Source: an uncultured Lachnospiraceae bacterium (GTDB taxonomy: Bacteria > Bacillota > Clostridia > Lachnospirales > Lachnospiraceae). From it: a stretch of 64,000 nt of DNA. Where the stretch lies: positions 372,001 to 436,000 of the forward strand of contig CAKXYI010000001.1 of NCBI GenBank assembly GCA_934899185.1, read 5' to 3'. The notes below the pieces were generated by a model. That model saw nothing but the letters and a program-made list of their open reading frames with translations. It made no database searches and had not been told where the DNA came from. A program made the translations under genes and the position numbers. Shown here piece by piece: positions 17,550 to 26,095 of the stretch (within the stretch, counting starts at the first letter, position 1; each line of letters starts with the position of its first letter).

Positions 17550-18689
17550 TTAAGTTCTATCCTTTGCTTTATCTTCATATATGTCTATCAAATACTCTGA
17601 GCCAAATTCAATGGTTTTCATAGCATCCAAAATTCTTTGTGGATTATATGTACCGCTTTTTTCCTTTGAATCAAACAATATCTTAGGACTACTTGCCCTC
17701 ATTTCTTGCATGATTGTTGATGGATATGTAAAGTACACTTGAGTTCCATTCAGGATTCCAAGCAATAACTCCGCCGGCACATTCTTCGGTACCTCTATCA
17801 CTTCTACTCCATCCGGAAATTGATACGACATCTCATCTCTCGGATGTTTCTTAAGCAATAGTCTGCCTTTTCCCATTTTTCCCACAATGTACCGGACAAA
17901 ATCTTGTGTAATCTTCTCATCAACCTGAAGATCTTCTTTCAGCGGTGCGGTAAACAATGCATAATCTGCTTGTACCCCCGTGACATCATAATCAAATGTC
18001 TTTTCAACTAGGGCTTGATACGCTTTCTTGTCTACTAACGACATATCATTTAATTGAAAGATTTCCTTATAATCTCTATACAACAGTTTTTCTGGTCGCG
18101 AGGAAAATTTTACACATCTCTTTGTCGGCGCGAAATTATACATTGTTGTCGTATCCGCATATCCCAATTTTGACAAGATACATCCTGCAATCTCATATTG
18201 CCAACCCTCTCTTTTTATCCAATATCTCGTCGGCCAACTCCGATGCGGTTCATAATCTCTCGCTCCGTCTTCCAGCAACACCACTTCCAAGTACTTTGAT
18301 AAAACAACCAGTTCTCCCGAAAAAATAGTAGGTAAGAAAACAGTAACAATCTGTTTATATCTTTTACAATCAATCCATGGTTTTAATACTTTCGCACAAT
18401 ATTCTGGTTGGCGTCGCAAAATTGCATTCCATCCCATATCAATAACTGTTTTGATTTTTAACCACAACCCCTTATCAATATACGCGCCATCATAAATTGT
18501 AATTTCATGAAAAATTCCTGTATTTAACGCGAAATCATAAATTCTAACGCTCCAGTTTCCATTTAAATCCATACCTGCCGGTAAAATGAGCAAATCATAT
18601 TCATATTTCTTCTTTCCATAAGCCTCATAGTACCACAAAAAATCTAATAGAGATTTTGGAGACCATAATACCGCTAATGCTTTTTCCAT
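17550..18689 (-). CDS. Sialyltransferase-like glycosyltransferase (GT52/GT38-type motifs)
   Basis: A 379-residue protein, 6 bases upstream of neuD. It shows the three short motifs shared by bacterial sialyltransferases of families GT38, GT52 and GT80: an acidic E/D-D-G in LLEDGARDYE (about 140-142), HP in LLKKHPRDEM (282-283), and a serine/threonine pair in YPSTIMQE (about 324-325). The spacing fits the two-domain GT-B fold of that group. With the CMP-nonulosonate genes next door, transfer of the CMP-activated acid is the natural role. The start is set at 18689 because AAAGGA is 9 bases upstream; the ATG at 18698 abuts the ribosome site. The linkage and acceptor cannot be read from sequence. 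Confidence 0.7.
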   Translation of the reverse strand: MEKALAVLWSPKSLLDFLWYYEAYGKKKYEYDLLILPAGMDLNGNWSVRIYDFALNTGIFHEITIYDGAYIDKGLWLKIKTVIDMGWNAILRRQPEYCAKVLKPWIDCKRYKQIVTVFLPTIFSGELVVLSKYLEVVLLEDGARDYEPHRSWPTRYWIKREGWQYEIAGCILSKLGYADTTTMYNFAPTKRCVKFSSRPEKLLYRDYKEIFQLNDMSLVDKKAYQALVEKTFDYDVTGVQADYALFTAPLKEDLQVDEKITQDFVRYIVGKMGKGRLLLKKHPRDEMSYQFPDGVEVIEVPKNVPAELLLGILNGTQVYFTYPSTIMQEMRASSPKILFDSKEKSGTYNPQRILDAMKTIEFGSEYLIDIYEDKAKDRT

Positions 18690-18715
18690 ACTTGTCATTC
18701 CTTTAATGGTTTTAC

Positions 18716-19549
18716 TTAGAACCGTGACAATTCATCATATATTCCTTTTGGAACTGTAACACCTGTCTGTTCATATATTCTTTCATCACACTGGAAAAAT
18801 CTTTCAATGATATCCGGTTTTTCCCTCAAGAACTCTATCTTGCTGTTCCTGTGATAAAAACGATTTAAGTCCGCTACGATTTCTGTCAATGTCTGGTTCT
18901 CTTTACATACCACATTATAGATACCGGTCACATGTTCCCGAATCACTCCTGCCAAAATCTCCGACAGCGTGTTTATATGGATGTAATTCCTGTGAGCATC
19001 ACATTTTCCATAGATTGTTACCGTATCGTCCTTTTTTACTTTTTCCATCATGCCATATAGCAGCCTCTGATGAGTCGCAAACATATCCTCTCCATAAATA
19101 GCCGCCGGTCTCAAAATACACAAATCCACACGCATCTGCTCACAATAACATTCCAAAAATTCCTCTGCACTTTTTTTACTCTGTGCATAAAATCCATAGT
19201 AGGCATCATCCGCCCTATATGTTGCTGAGATAGATGACATATTTATAAATTGAGAAATCTGATATTGATGACAAATTTCCGCCAGATAAAGTGCTCCCAG
19301 TACATTCACATTTACCAAATCAAGAATCGCCTGATCCGTTGTATCATCAACCTGTGCCGACAGATTGATCAAAACATCACATCCTCGTAATTTATCTATG
19401 TCACCCTTTAACTCGCGTTCTTTTAGATCTATATATATATCTGCATCATTTCTTCTACCCAGTTTAACAAATTCAAATTGGGTATCATACCTAGATATGA
19501 ATCCCCTTCCCACACTGGATGAGTATCCGCAAATAGCAATTTTGCTCAT
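18716..19549 (-). CDS. Extended-SDR NAD(P)-dependent epimerase/dehydratase-like protein
   Basis: A 277-residue protein of the extended short-chain dehydrogenase type. The dinucleotide loop is atypical (GYSSSVGRGF instead of GxxGxxG), but NMSSIS with a YxxxK active-site pair (YAQSKK, about residue 160) is present, as is RPAAIYG downstream. It ends in a substrate domain with DECERIY-like closing segments. The likely role is reduction or epimerisation of a nucleotide-linked keto sugar, perhaps acting on the dTDP-4-keto-6-deoxyglucose branch. AGGAG is 6 bases before the start. It lies between an ATP-grasp gene and the sialyltransferase-like gene. Confidence 0.72.
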   Translation of the reverse strand: MSKIAICGYSSSVGRGFISRYDTQFEFVKLGRRNDADIYIDLKERELKGDIDKLRGCDVLINLSAQVDDTTDQAILDLVNVNVLGALYLAEICHQYQISQFINMSSISATYRADDAYYGFYAQSKKSAEEFLECYCEQMRVDLCILRPAAIYGEDMFATHQRLLYGMMEKVKKDDTVTIYGKCDAHRNYIHINTLSEILAGVIREHVTGIYNVVCKENQTLTEIVADLNRFYHRNSKIEFLREKPDIIERFFQCDERIYEQTGVTVPKGIYDELSRF

Positions 19550-19557
19550 TTTTTCTC

Positions 19558-20736
19558 CTATTCCAAAATGATTTTGATGCGCTCATTAAATGTCATAGCA
19601 GCCTGACGTATCTCATCGGGAGTATCATATTGATAATAAATATAGCCCAAGCGTTCGCTGAGATATTTTTCCAATATTTCTCCCTTGGAATACAATTCCA
19701 CATATTCAAACACATGGCTCATAATATCATCCGGTATTTCTGTACCCATGTACTTTCCATTTCTCTCTGCCATAATTGCATGATGCCCGGCATACTTAGC
19801 CATAGGTTCCTCTGCCTTCAATCCGCTACAATCCATCCCCAATTCAGCCATTACAAGCGCTTTATGGAATGGGAACCCTGTAACCGCAGTAACCGGTGTC
19901 AAAAACCGATTACCTAAGCATCTTCGCATAGTTTCAATCACATAAGGTTTGCCATCCTTCACGATATATTGGATAGTGATAAGACCATCCACTAAATCCA
20001 ATTTCCGAAACAGTTTCTCTGTTATTTCTACTAATTCATCTCTGACTTCAGAAAAATGATCGCTCGGCATTGTCTCTGTCTGTATCAAATACGGGTTAAT
20101 CGGTGAATAACAATTACATGCCGTGCAAGAAACCACTTTTTTACCGACTACAAAAGCCACAAACGATTCTTGATTTCCAACAATAAATGGTTCTATCACG
20201 ATTCTCTTCATTCGAGATTTTTCAAATGAGTTATGTATTGCCTCTATTGCCTCTGCACGATTGTCTGCGCGACAGATTCCAACACCACTGGTTTGATCTA
20301 CCGCCTTGCAAATAATCGGATACTCAACGCTATCCAAAAAAGCAACCGCATCTTTTTCCAGATCAAAACATGTAGACAGCGGTGAACGAATACCAAGTTT
20401 CACACACAATTCCTTAAATTGATCTTTCTCATGTAACAACATAGTGTTTTTGAGACTGTCATGCCCTTTCCATCCCATTTGCTCAGCAACATATGCAGCC
20501 GTAACCATCCCATAGTCATGTGCACAGGATACGATACCATCAATTTTTTCCTCTTTTACCATTTCTAATATCGCATCTTTGTCGGAATAGTCTGCCTGAA
20601 TATATTGATCTGCCTCTTTATGCCCAGGCATGTCCGGTCGATTGCCAGATGTTACCAAATAAACTCCTAATTGTTTCAGTTCTTTTATCAGCGGTTCTTC
20701 TGTATGTCCAGCGTTTAACAATAAGACTTTTTTCAT
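19558..20736 (-). CDS. ATP-grasp ligase (carbamoyl-phosphate synthase/PurK-like fold)
   Basis: A 392-residue ATP-grasp protein. The N-terminal Rossmann-like part (VLLLNAGHTEEPLIKELKQLG) is followed by the grasp domain: YPIICKAVDQTSGVGI (ATP lysine and glycine loop, about 138-153), IVIEPFIVGNQESFVAF, and IETMRRCLGNRF, where the usual metal-binding IE.N.R pattern has an R/C-containing variant. Such enzymes join a carboxylate to an amine with ATP. Together with the related gene at 21702-22844 and the aminotransferase at 22858 it may aminoacylate the 4-amino sugar. The substrate is unknown. Confidence 0.75.
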   Translation of the reverse strand: MKKVLLLNAGHTEEPLIKELKQLGVYLVTSGNRPDMPGHKEADQYIQADYSDKDAILEMVKEEKIDGIVSCAHDYGMVTAAYVAEQMGWKGHDSLKNTMLLHEKDQFKELCVKLGIRSPLSTCFDLEKDAVAFLDSVEYPIICKAVDQTSGVGICRADNRAEAIEAIHNSFEKSRMKRIVIEPFIVGNQESFVAFVVGKKVVSCTACNCYSPINPYLIQTETMPSDHFSEVRDELVEITEKLFRKLDLVDGLITIQYIVKDGKPYVIETMRRCLGNRFLTPVTAVTGFPFHKALVMAELGMDCSGLKAEEPMAKYAGHHAIMAERNGKYMGTEIPDDIMSHVFEYVELYSKGEILEKYLSERLGYIYYQYDTPDEIRQAAMTFNERIKIILE

Positions 20737-20741
20737 ACCCT

Positions 20742-21683
20742 TTATTCCTCATTCTCCTTTGCCACTTCCTTGACAATATACTGCGGTGTATTATTGATAC
20801 ACATATATATTCTTCCAACATATTCGCCTATCATTCCAAGGACACACAGAATAATTCCACTCATGAATAATAAAATTGCAATTGTAGAACTCCATCCCGC
20901 CGGAATGTTAGAAGCAACCAATTTTCTTATAATAATGAAAATTCCATAAACGAAGCCTACCAGTGCACTAAATACCCCCAAATAAGTTGCAATACGAAGC
21001 GGAACCACCGAAAAAGCTGTAAATCCGTTCATCCAAAGACTCATCAATTTGCGAAAAGAATAGCCCGATACACCATTTTGTCTGTCCAGTTGTTCGGTTT
21101 GAACCACTCCGATATTATGAGAGGTTCTTAATATCAAGCCGGGAATATGAGGATACGGATTATCATATTTGATAACTTCATCTATGATAAACCTCTTTGC
21201 CATAAAGAAAATGGAAACAGCAACTCCTTTTGGTGCTTTCAACAAAACTTCATTCATCCAATCACTCAACTTGGTTCCCATCTTTCTTATCAAGGATCTC
21301 TTGGATTTTGTCGTCCACTCGGTTGTGACTACATCATACCCCTCTTGAATTTTCTCCATCATTTCTCCGACCACTTCCATTTTGGTCTGACCATCATCAT
21401 CACTCACCACCACATAATCACCTGTTACATAGTGAAATCCAGCCATGATAGCCCCGTGCTGTCCGCAGTTCTTTGCCAGATTTATGCTGACAATATGTGC
21501 ATTTTCCTGCGCCATCTGCTTGATCAATTCCCATGTGTTATCTTTTGAGCAATCATTCACCAGGATAAACTCGTATTGTTCTACGGCTAATTCTTTAAAA
21601 ATTTCTATATCTTTCTGAATAACGCTCTGTATATTTTGTTCAGAATTGTAACATGGTATTACAACTGATAATTTTCCTTTCAC
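20742..21683 (-). CDS. GtrB/CsbB-like family 2 glycosyltransferase with two C-terminal membrane helices
   Basis: A 313-residue GT2 protein beginning MKGKLSVVIPCYNSEQN, with VNDCSKDNTWE, the metal motif VSDDDGQ and RQNGVSGYSFRKL, then two C-terminal helices (about 230-250 and 262-285). This layout is that of DPM1/GtrB/CsbB enzymes, which move a hexose from a nucleotide donor to undecaprenyl phosphate. I place the start at the GTG at 21683 because AAGGAG lies 6 bases upstream and it gives the family's usual N-terminus; the ATG at 21701 has no ribosome site. It probably supplies the lipid donor for the GT-C-like proteins of this operon. Confidence 0.87.
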   Translation of the reverse strand: MKGKLSVVIPCYNSEQNIQSVIQKDIEIFKELAVEQYEFILVNDCSKDNTWELIKQMAQENAHIVSINLAKNCGQHGAIMAGFHYVTGDYVVVSDDDGQTKMEVVGEMMEKIQEGYDVVTTEWTTKSKRSLIRKMGTKLSDWMNEVLLKAPKGVAVSIFFMAKRFIIDEVIKYDNPYPHIPGLILRTSHNIGVVQTEQLDRQNGVSGYSFRKLMSLWMNGFTAFSVVPLRIATYLGVFSALVGFVYGIFIIIRKLVASNIPAGWSSTIAILLFMSGIILCVLGMIGEYVGRIYMCINNTPQYIVKEVAKENEE

Positions 21684-21701
21684 AGCAATCTCCTTAAGCA
21701 T

Positions 21702-22844
21702 TTATTGCGCAACAAATTTTCGCGCTGATTCGTAATTATCAAAATACGTCAGGCAATATCCCCATCGACTTGCGCTATCTGTCACATCTGCCCCATCTTC
21801 AACTTCTATTTCATATGCAACCACTCTATCTCCGTGCTTATCAATGTACTTATTTATTTCCTCTTTATCAGAATGATTTAGGATAAAGCGAACCGCAGCA
21901 ACCTTTTTTGTATCTATAGGATTGATGTCCGGTTTCTCTCCTAAAGCACACTTAATTACTGCTTCTACAAAGTCAACTCCCGTAGATAGTTTTACCAAAT
22001 GGCTGCCTATGAAATCACCGCCCATACGACCGCCTATTTCTATAATTTTAATATTCCCATCCTCATCAATCTTGATTTCCGAATGAGATGCACCTACTTG
22101 AATACCTAAACTATCCAAAGCATGGCAAATGACGCGTTCGACTTTTTTCAACTGCTCGCCTTTAATATCGGCTGGTTGAATATGTCCCGTCTCGACATAC
22201 CCCGGTGCTCCTGTTGTAAATTTTTCCGTCAGGGCTAAAAATGTATGTTTCCCCTGCCAAGAAATAAATTCAACACTATATTCCTGCCCATCTGCAAATT
22301 CTTCGACTAGGGCTTTTTTCTCAAATCCCTGGTCTTTTGCCTTCTCAATCGCTGGTGCCAATTCCTCAAAATGATTTATTTTGGTAATGCCTCTGCTACC
22401 AGATCGATCCAATGGTTTCACAATCAAAGGATACTCTAATTCTATGTCTTTTAAGTCATCCACTGTTTCCACCAAAATACTCCTTGGTGATGGATCATCA
22501 TGCCTCTCGAAACATTTTCTCATCTCATGTTTATTTGTGGATACCAATCCTGTTTGTATGGAATTACCTGAAAGTCCCATCTTTTCTGCCACATAGCAAA
22601 CAGTAACCGCCGCCAGATCCGACGCTATCGTACAAATACCATCCACCTGGATTTCTTGGCATTTCTGTAATATTTCTTTTTTCTCCACAATACTGATAGG
22701 ATAAAAATAGTCTGCAAGTTTTTCTCCTACATCGCCCACCTGCCATGCAAATACATGTGTTTCTATCCCCATCTCTTTTGCTTTACTAATTAGGGGCTCC
22801 TGCAAATACGAAGCCCCTATAATTGCGATTTTTTTATTTTTCAT
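21702..22844 (-). CDS. ATP-grasp ligase (D-Ala-D-Ala ligase/PurK-like fold)
   Basis: A 380-residue ATP-grasp protein with KIAIIGASYLQEPLISKAKEMG at the N-terminus, YPLIVKPLDRSGSRGI (ATP-binding lysine and loop, about 139-154), ALVEEFADGQEYSVEFIS, and IKIIEIGGRMGGDFIG, the metal-binding motif. It is clearly related to the ligase at 19558-20736 but diverged. It lies between the WecE-type aminotransferase (13 bases) and the GtrB-like gene. Amide-bond formation between an amino sugar and a carboxylate is a reasonable inference. The ribosome site is weak (GTGGT). Confidence 0.77.
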   Translation of the reverse strand: MKNKKIAIIGASYLQEPLISKAKEMGIETHVFAWQVGDVGEKLADYFYPISIVEKKEILQKCQEIQVDGICTIASDLAAVTVCYVAEKMGLSGNSIQTGLVSTNKHEMRKCFERHDDPSPRSILVETVDDLKDIELEYPLIVKPLDRSGSRGITKINHFEELAPAIEKAKDQGFEKKALVEEFADGQEYSVEFISWQGKHTFLALTEKFTTGAPGYVETGHIQPADIKGEQLKKVERVICHALDSLGIQVGASHSEIKIDEDGNIKIIEIGGRMGGDFIGSHLVKLSTGVDFVEAVIKCALGEKPDINPIDTKKVAAVRFILNHSDKEEINKYIDKHGDRVVAYEIEVEDGADVTDSASRWGYCLTYFDNYESARKFVAQ

Positions 22845-22857
22845 TTTTCATACCACA

Positions 22858-23985
22858 TTATTTATAAAATGTCTTTATAAATTCGACTACCAAGTCGATC
22901 TCTATATCCTTAAGTCCATAATACATTGGCAATCTCATAAGTCTTTCACTTTCCTTTGTCGTGTACTTATCTTGTCCCACAAACTTTCCAAATCTTCTAC
23001 CTGCCGGTGCGCTATGTAATGGAATATAATGGAACACTGCTCCAACGCCATGGCTTTTCAAATACTCAATCAGTTTTGTTCTTTCTTCCAAATCCTTTGC
23101 CTTGATATAGAACATATGTGCATTATGTACACATTCCTCTGGAACATACGGCAGTTCAATATATCCAGCCTCTGCCAATGGCTTTAACATCTCATAATAC
23201 TGATTCCAACTATTCATGCGATCATCATAAATCTCCTGCGCCTTTTCTAGTTGTGCCCAGAGATATGCTGCGTTAAGCTCGCTTGGCAAATATGAGGATC
23301 CTGCATCAACCCATGTATATTTATCAATCTGTCCACGGAAGAACTTGCTTCGATTCGTACCCTTTTCACGGACAATTTCTGCCCGGTCAATGTAATCCGG
23401 ATTTTTAATCAGCAAAAGTCCGCCTTCGCCCATGCTATAATTCTTTGTTTCATGGAAACTATAACATCCGAAGTCGCCTATTGTACCGAGTGCTTTTCCC
23501 TTATATGTACTCATAACACCCTGTGCTGCATCCTCAACAACCAGAAGGTTATGTCTGCGTGCAATATCCATGATCGTATCCATCTCACAGGAAACTCCTG
23601 CGTAATGAACAGGAACGATTGCCCTGGTTTTTTTGGTAATCGCATCCTCAATCAACTTTTCATCTATATTCATCGTGTCCGGTCGGATATCTACGAATTT
23701 GACCCTAGCACCACGCAAAACAAAGGCATCTGCTGTCGATACAAAAGTATACGACGGCATAATGACTTCATCCCCCGGCTGAATATCCGCCAGAATGGCT
23801 GCCATCTCCGTCGCATGTGTACAAGAAGTCGTCAGTAACGCCTTTTCTGTTCCTGTAGTATCTTCAAACCACTTTGCACATCTCTTGCAAAAAGGTCCGT
23901 CACCGCATATTTTATGATTGCCAATCGCCTCGGCAATATACTTCTCTTCGTCTCCCACATGAGGCGGTACATTAAAATTAATCAT
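22858..23985 (-). CDS. rffA: dTDP-4-amino-4,6-dideoxygalactose transaminase (WecE/RffA type)
   Basis: A 375-residue PLP-dependent sugar aminotransferase, very close in my recollection to Escherichia coli WecE through most of its length: GDEVIMPSYTFVSTADAFV, VVEDAAQGVMSTYKG and FHETKNYS, where K181 is the PLP lysine. WecE converts dTDP-4-keto-6-deoxyglucose and glutamate to dTDP-Fuc4N. The rfbA fragment at the right edge of the window indicates that the dTDP-glucose pathway exists nearby. This is the first gene of the left operon: its ATG lies 27 bases outside the left inverted repeat and about 56 bases from the -10 box in the invertible segment. RBS AGAGAG. Confidence 0.9.
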   Translation of the reverse strand: MINFNVPPHVGDEEKYIAEAIGNHKICGDGPFCKRCAKWFEDTTGTEKALLTTSCTHATEMAAILADIQPGDEVIMPSYTFVSTADAFVLRGARVKFVDIRPDTMNIDEKLIEDAITKKTRAIVPVHYAGVSCEMDTIMDIARRHNLLVVEDAAQGVMSTYKGKALGTIGDFGCYSFHETKNYSMGEGGLLLIKNPDYIDRAEIVREKGTNRSKFFRGQIDKYTWVDAGSSYLPSELNAAYLWAQLEKAQEIYDDRMNSWNQYYEMLKPLAEAGYIELPYVPEECVHNAHMFYIKAKDLEERTKLIEYLKSHGVGAVFHYIPLHSAPAGRRFGKFVGQDKYTTKESERLMRLPMYYGLKDIEIDLVVEFIKTFYK

Positions 23986-24011
23986 AATTTCTCTCTTTCA
24001 GGGTAAACTAT

Positions 24012-24032
24012 CCTCATTGAAAACCAATAAGG
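24012..24032. repeat. Left 21-bp inverted repeat of the invertible segment
   Basis: This 21-base sequence begins CCTCATTGAAAACC and ends AATAAGG. It is the exact reverse complement of 26080-26100. The flanking bases differ on both sides, so the identity ends sharply, as expected for recombination sites. It lies in the expected 5' untranslated region of the left operon. Confidence 0.92.
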
Positions 24033-24040
24033 TCATTCCT

Positions 24041-24069
24041 ACTATACTCCTATTGTCGGATTTTGTCTA
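24041..24069 (-). promoter_or_regulatory. Outward-facing promoter inside the invertible segment, now driving the left operon
   Basis: On the minus strand TAGACA (24064-24069) and TATAGT (24041-24046) are separated by exactly 17 bases, each one mismatch from the sigma-70 consensus. The start point would fall next to the left repeat, which therefore becomes 5' leader. After inversion the same promoter would sit in front of rfbF at 26135. Confidence 0.75.
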
Positions 24070-24076
24070 GTTTGTG

Positions 24077-24120
24077 GAAAAATCAGATACCAAAGAATTT
24101 TCCATGATATCTGATTTTTC
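24077..24120 (-). terminator. Hairpin after the Rpn-family gene
   Basis: A perfect 13-bp stem (24077-24089 with 24108-24120, GAAAAATCAGATA and its complement) with an 18-base loop lies just after the nuclease stop codon and before the outward promoter. It has a T-rich arm but no long trailing T-run. It would insulate the promoter from recombinase/nuclease transcription. Confidence 0.5.
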
Positions 24121-24134
24121 TATCCCTATATTTG

Positions 24135-25025
24135 TTATCTAATGGTTTTCGCAAGAGCCAAGGTTTTTTCGTCAATACCTGTTTGTAAGATTTCTGCGTC
24201 AGATTTGCCGTTTCTTAGGAACTGAATGGCTTTGACCAGATCATTTTGTCCCTCAGATCTACCAACCAAGCGCCCCTCCAGCAGTCCCTCTTGAAGTCCT
24301 TCCAATCGTCCCTTGTTTTCAAGTCTTTCAGCAACGTCACACATATTCGTCACATCCTTTCCCTCATATGATAAAATTTCCTCATATCTATGATCTCCAG
24401 TCATTACAGATAGTAATTTTAATACCTCATCTACATGTTTTATTATTTTCCGATCATTCGGCACATAATCTTTATTTTTTCGCTTTTCACAGAAAAATCT
24501 TGCCACAATTCCAAAATCACTTTGAAACATATTGATTTGTTCTTCCGTCATCCACGCCACATTAACCACATGCATTTTATAATCATTGACATATTTATCA
24601 AGTCCTACCGGAATATCCAATAATTCTTTTAGGCTGGTTGGTTCATCCCATTTCTTTTGCGTCCCAAAATACAAGACCAAGGTTACAACTGGTATAGGTT
24701 TTATGTCCGAAGATAGAAGTTGGCTTCTATACGACATCCCATCATATCCTATAACTCTCAATGGCATATATTTTTCAACTTTCGTTTGATTTTCAATGCC
24801 ACAAATAGAAAGTGCCACATTCTGTTCTTTCCATATTTTAGAGATATCTCTTTCCAGTTCATGCAAGGCTGAATCTGCAGCTCGATACTGAGAATGCACT
24901 CCCGTATCTTGCAGTGACATTGGTTGTATTCTCTGTTGCCCTTTGAAAATAATGGTATTGAAGATATCGGCAAACACATCATTATAATCTTCAAGTATCT
25001 TTTCTGTTAAATCTTTCTCACCCAT
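24135..25025 (-). CDS. Rpn-family (PD-(D/E)XK) recombination-promoting nuclease/putative transposase
   Basis: A 296-residue protein of the Rpn/PF12784-type group. It has an N-terminal DVFADIFNTIIFKGQQRI segment, the core strands SICGIENQTKVEKYMPLRVIGYDGMSY, in which E and the Q/T-K pair form the nuclease active-site pattern, and PVVTLVLYFG. The C-terminus has the typical charged repeat-like helix (KGRLEGLQEGLLEGRLVGRSEGQ). Rpn proteins are known to cut DNA and promote recombination in E. coli, and some have been linked to phage defence. The start at 25025 follows GAGGGGGAG; a longer frame reaches back into the recombinase gene. It follows the recombinase by 47 bases inside the inverted repeats, which is unusual cargo for a promoter switch. 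Confidence 0.8.
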   Translation of the reverse strand: MGEKDLTEKILEDYNDVFADIFNTIIFKGQQRIQPMSLQDTGVHSQYRAADSALHELERDISKIWKEQNVALSICGIENQTKVEKYMPLRVIGYDGMSYRSQLLSSDIKPIPVVTLVLYFGTQKKWDEPTSLKELLDIPVGLDKYVNDYKMHVVNVAWMTEEQINMFQSDFGIVARFFCEKRKNKDYVPNDRKIIKHVDEVLKLLSVMTGDHRYEEILSYEGKDVTNMCDVAERLENKGRLEGLQEGLLEGRLVGRSEGQNDLVKAIQFLRNGKSDAEILQTGIDEKTLALAKTIR

Positions 25026-25046
25026 TTTACTCCCCCTCGTTTTTAT

Positions 25047-25065
25047 TGTTACCTGTATTGTAACA
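25047..25065. promoter_or_regulatory. Small inverted repeat between recombinase and nuclease genes
   Basis: TGTTAC and GTAACA (25047-25052 and 25060-25065) form a 6-bp dyad with a 7-base centre just before the nuclease ribosome site. It could be an operator or a weak attenuator. It is short enough to occur by chance. Confidence 0.2.
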
Positions 25066-25072
25066 CGGCTAA

Positions 25073-26032
25073 TCAACATATCTCAACTGTATTGCCTATC
25101 ATTTCCACAATTTCTCTTTTTTGCTCCATTCTGGGATGAACATAGCGATCCATGGTGATTTTTATAGAACTATGTCCAAGGATTTCACTGATGCATTTAT
25201 AATCGCCACCATTCTCAACACATCTTGTAGCGAATGTGTGTCTCGAGCAGTGAAAATTGCGATAGGGAATTTCTAGCCTATTCAAAATCTTTTCATAGAT
25301 TCTGCGATACTTTCTTGGCTCAAATGGTATTTTTGTACCACTTAGAAAATATAAATCCCCATCGATGCCAAAATCCTGCATGTCTCGGATTAGTTGGCAG
25401 ATACTACTTGATAAGGGGATGAGTCGAATGGACGAAATCGACTTCGGTGCCGTGATAACCAACTTCGTGCGTGGTATGCTTTCCTTATTATATATACGTT
25501 GAAGGGTTTTGGTAATATAAACCACCTGATTCTCCATATCAATGTCCTTCCATTGCAAGGCACAGATCTCGCCAATACGCAGACCACTGCTCAGGCACAG
25601 GGCAATGCCTACAACCTGAGGTGTAAGATCTGTCGTAGCATAACGGATAATTTTCTGTTGTTCGGCAGCAGTGAAGATATATTCTTCTTCCCAATTTGCT
25701 TTTTGTTTCTTATTGGGTGCGATGTAGATATGCACCTTAAATTGCGTCAGATAACCTTTGCGCACAGCATAGTTCAATGTCTGCTTTACAAGCACGACCC
25801 AATTTTGTATCACGCTGTTTTTTCTTGGTTTACCATCACGCAGACGCATTTCCTGCCATTGAAATGTACATTCCTGCAATATTTCTTCTGTGATATCAAC
25901 TAGTTCATACTCTTCCAGCATAGGGAGGATGTAGGTACACATTTCATAGGCATACAAGGCATAGGTCGATTCCTTCACATAACGCTTCTTTTCTTTCAGC
26001 CATTCTTCCGCTAATTCTTTATACTTCATCAT
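25073..26032 (-). CDS. Tyrosine site-specific recombinase (probable invertase of the flanking repeats)
   Basis: A 319-residue phage-integrase-family protein. It has an N-terminal SAM-like core-binding domain (about 1-105) and a complete catalytic domain: R152 in SGLRIGEICALQW, K197 in TAPKSISSIRLIP, H261-x-x-R264 in HCSRHTFATR, H287 in LGHSS and the nucleophile Y297 in MDRYVH. All six signature residues are present, so it should be active. The start is set at 26032 because AGGAGG is 7 bases upstream; the ATG at 26038 abuts it. Its promoter's -35 box overlaps the right inverted repeat. Its position inside perfect inverted repeats points to self-directed inversion. It lacks excisionase or phage neighbours. 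Confidence 0.92.
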   Translation of the reverse strand: MMKYKELAEEWLKEKKRYVKESTYALYAYEMCTYILPMLEEYELVDITEEILQECTFQWQEMRLRDGKPRKNSVIQNWVVLVKQTLNYAVRKGYLTQFKVHIYIAPNKKQKANWEEEYIFTAAEQQKIIRYATTDLTPQVVGIALCLSSGLRIGEICALQWKDIDMENQVVYITKTLQRIYNKESIPRTKLVITAPKSISSIRLIPLSSSICQLIRDMQDFGIDGDLYFLSGTKIPFEPRKYRRIYEKILNRLEIPYRNFHCSRHTFATRCVENGGDYKCISEILGHSSIKITMDRYVHPRMEQKREIVEMIGNTVEIC

Positions 26033-26064
26033 TTTCATTCCTCCTGCAAAATATTTTCCACTCT

Positions 26065-26095
26065 ATTATAAATTTCTGTCCTTATTGGTTTTCAA
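26065..26095 (-). promoter_or_regulatory. Recombinase promoter overlapping the right inverted repeat
   Basis: On the minus strand TTGAAA (26090-26095, inside the repeat) and TATAAT (26065-26070) are separated by 19 bases, slightly long. Because the -35 box lies in the repeat, it is restored in both orientations of the segment, and recombinase binding at the repeat would also repress its own promoter. Confidence 0.5.

Noticed and set aside
22858..23985. Aminotransferase as LegC or PseC of a legionaminic or pseudaminic acid pathway.
   Set aside because: The sequence follows WecE closely over its length, and the companion 4,6-dehydratase genes of those pathways are missing from the operon.
26039..26079. 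A promoter reading right out of the segment toward rfbF (TATTAT at 26064-26069 on the plus strand).
   Set aside because: The only -35-like sequence is CTGCAA at 14 bases, which is too close and too poor. The region is better explained as the recombinase promoter and ribosome site on the other strand.
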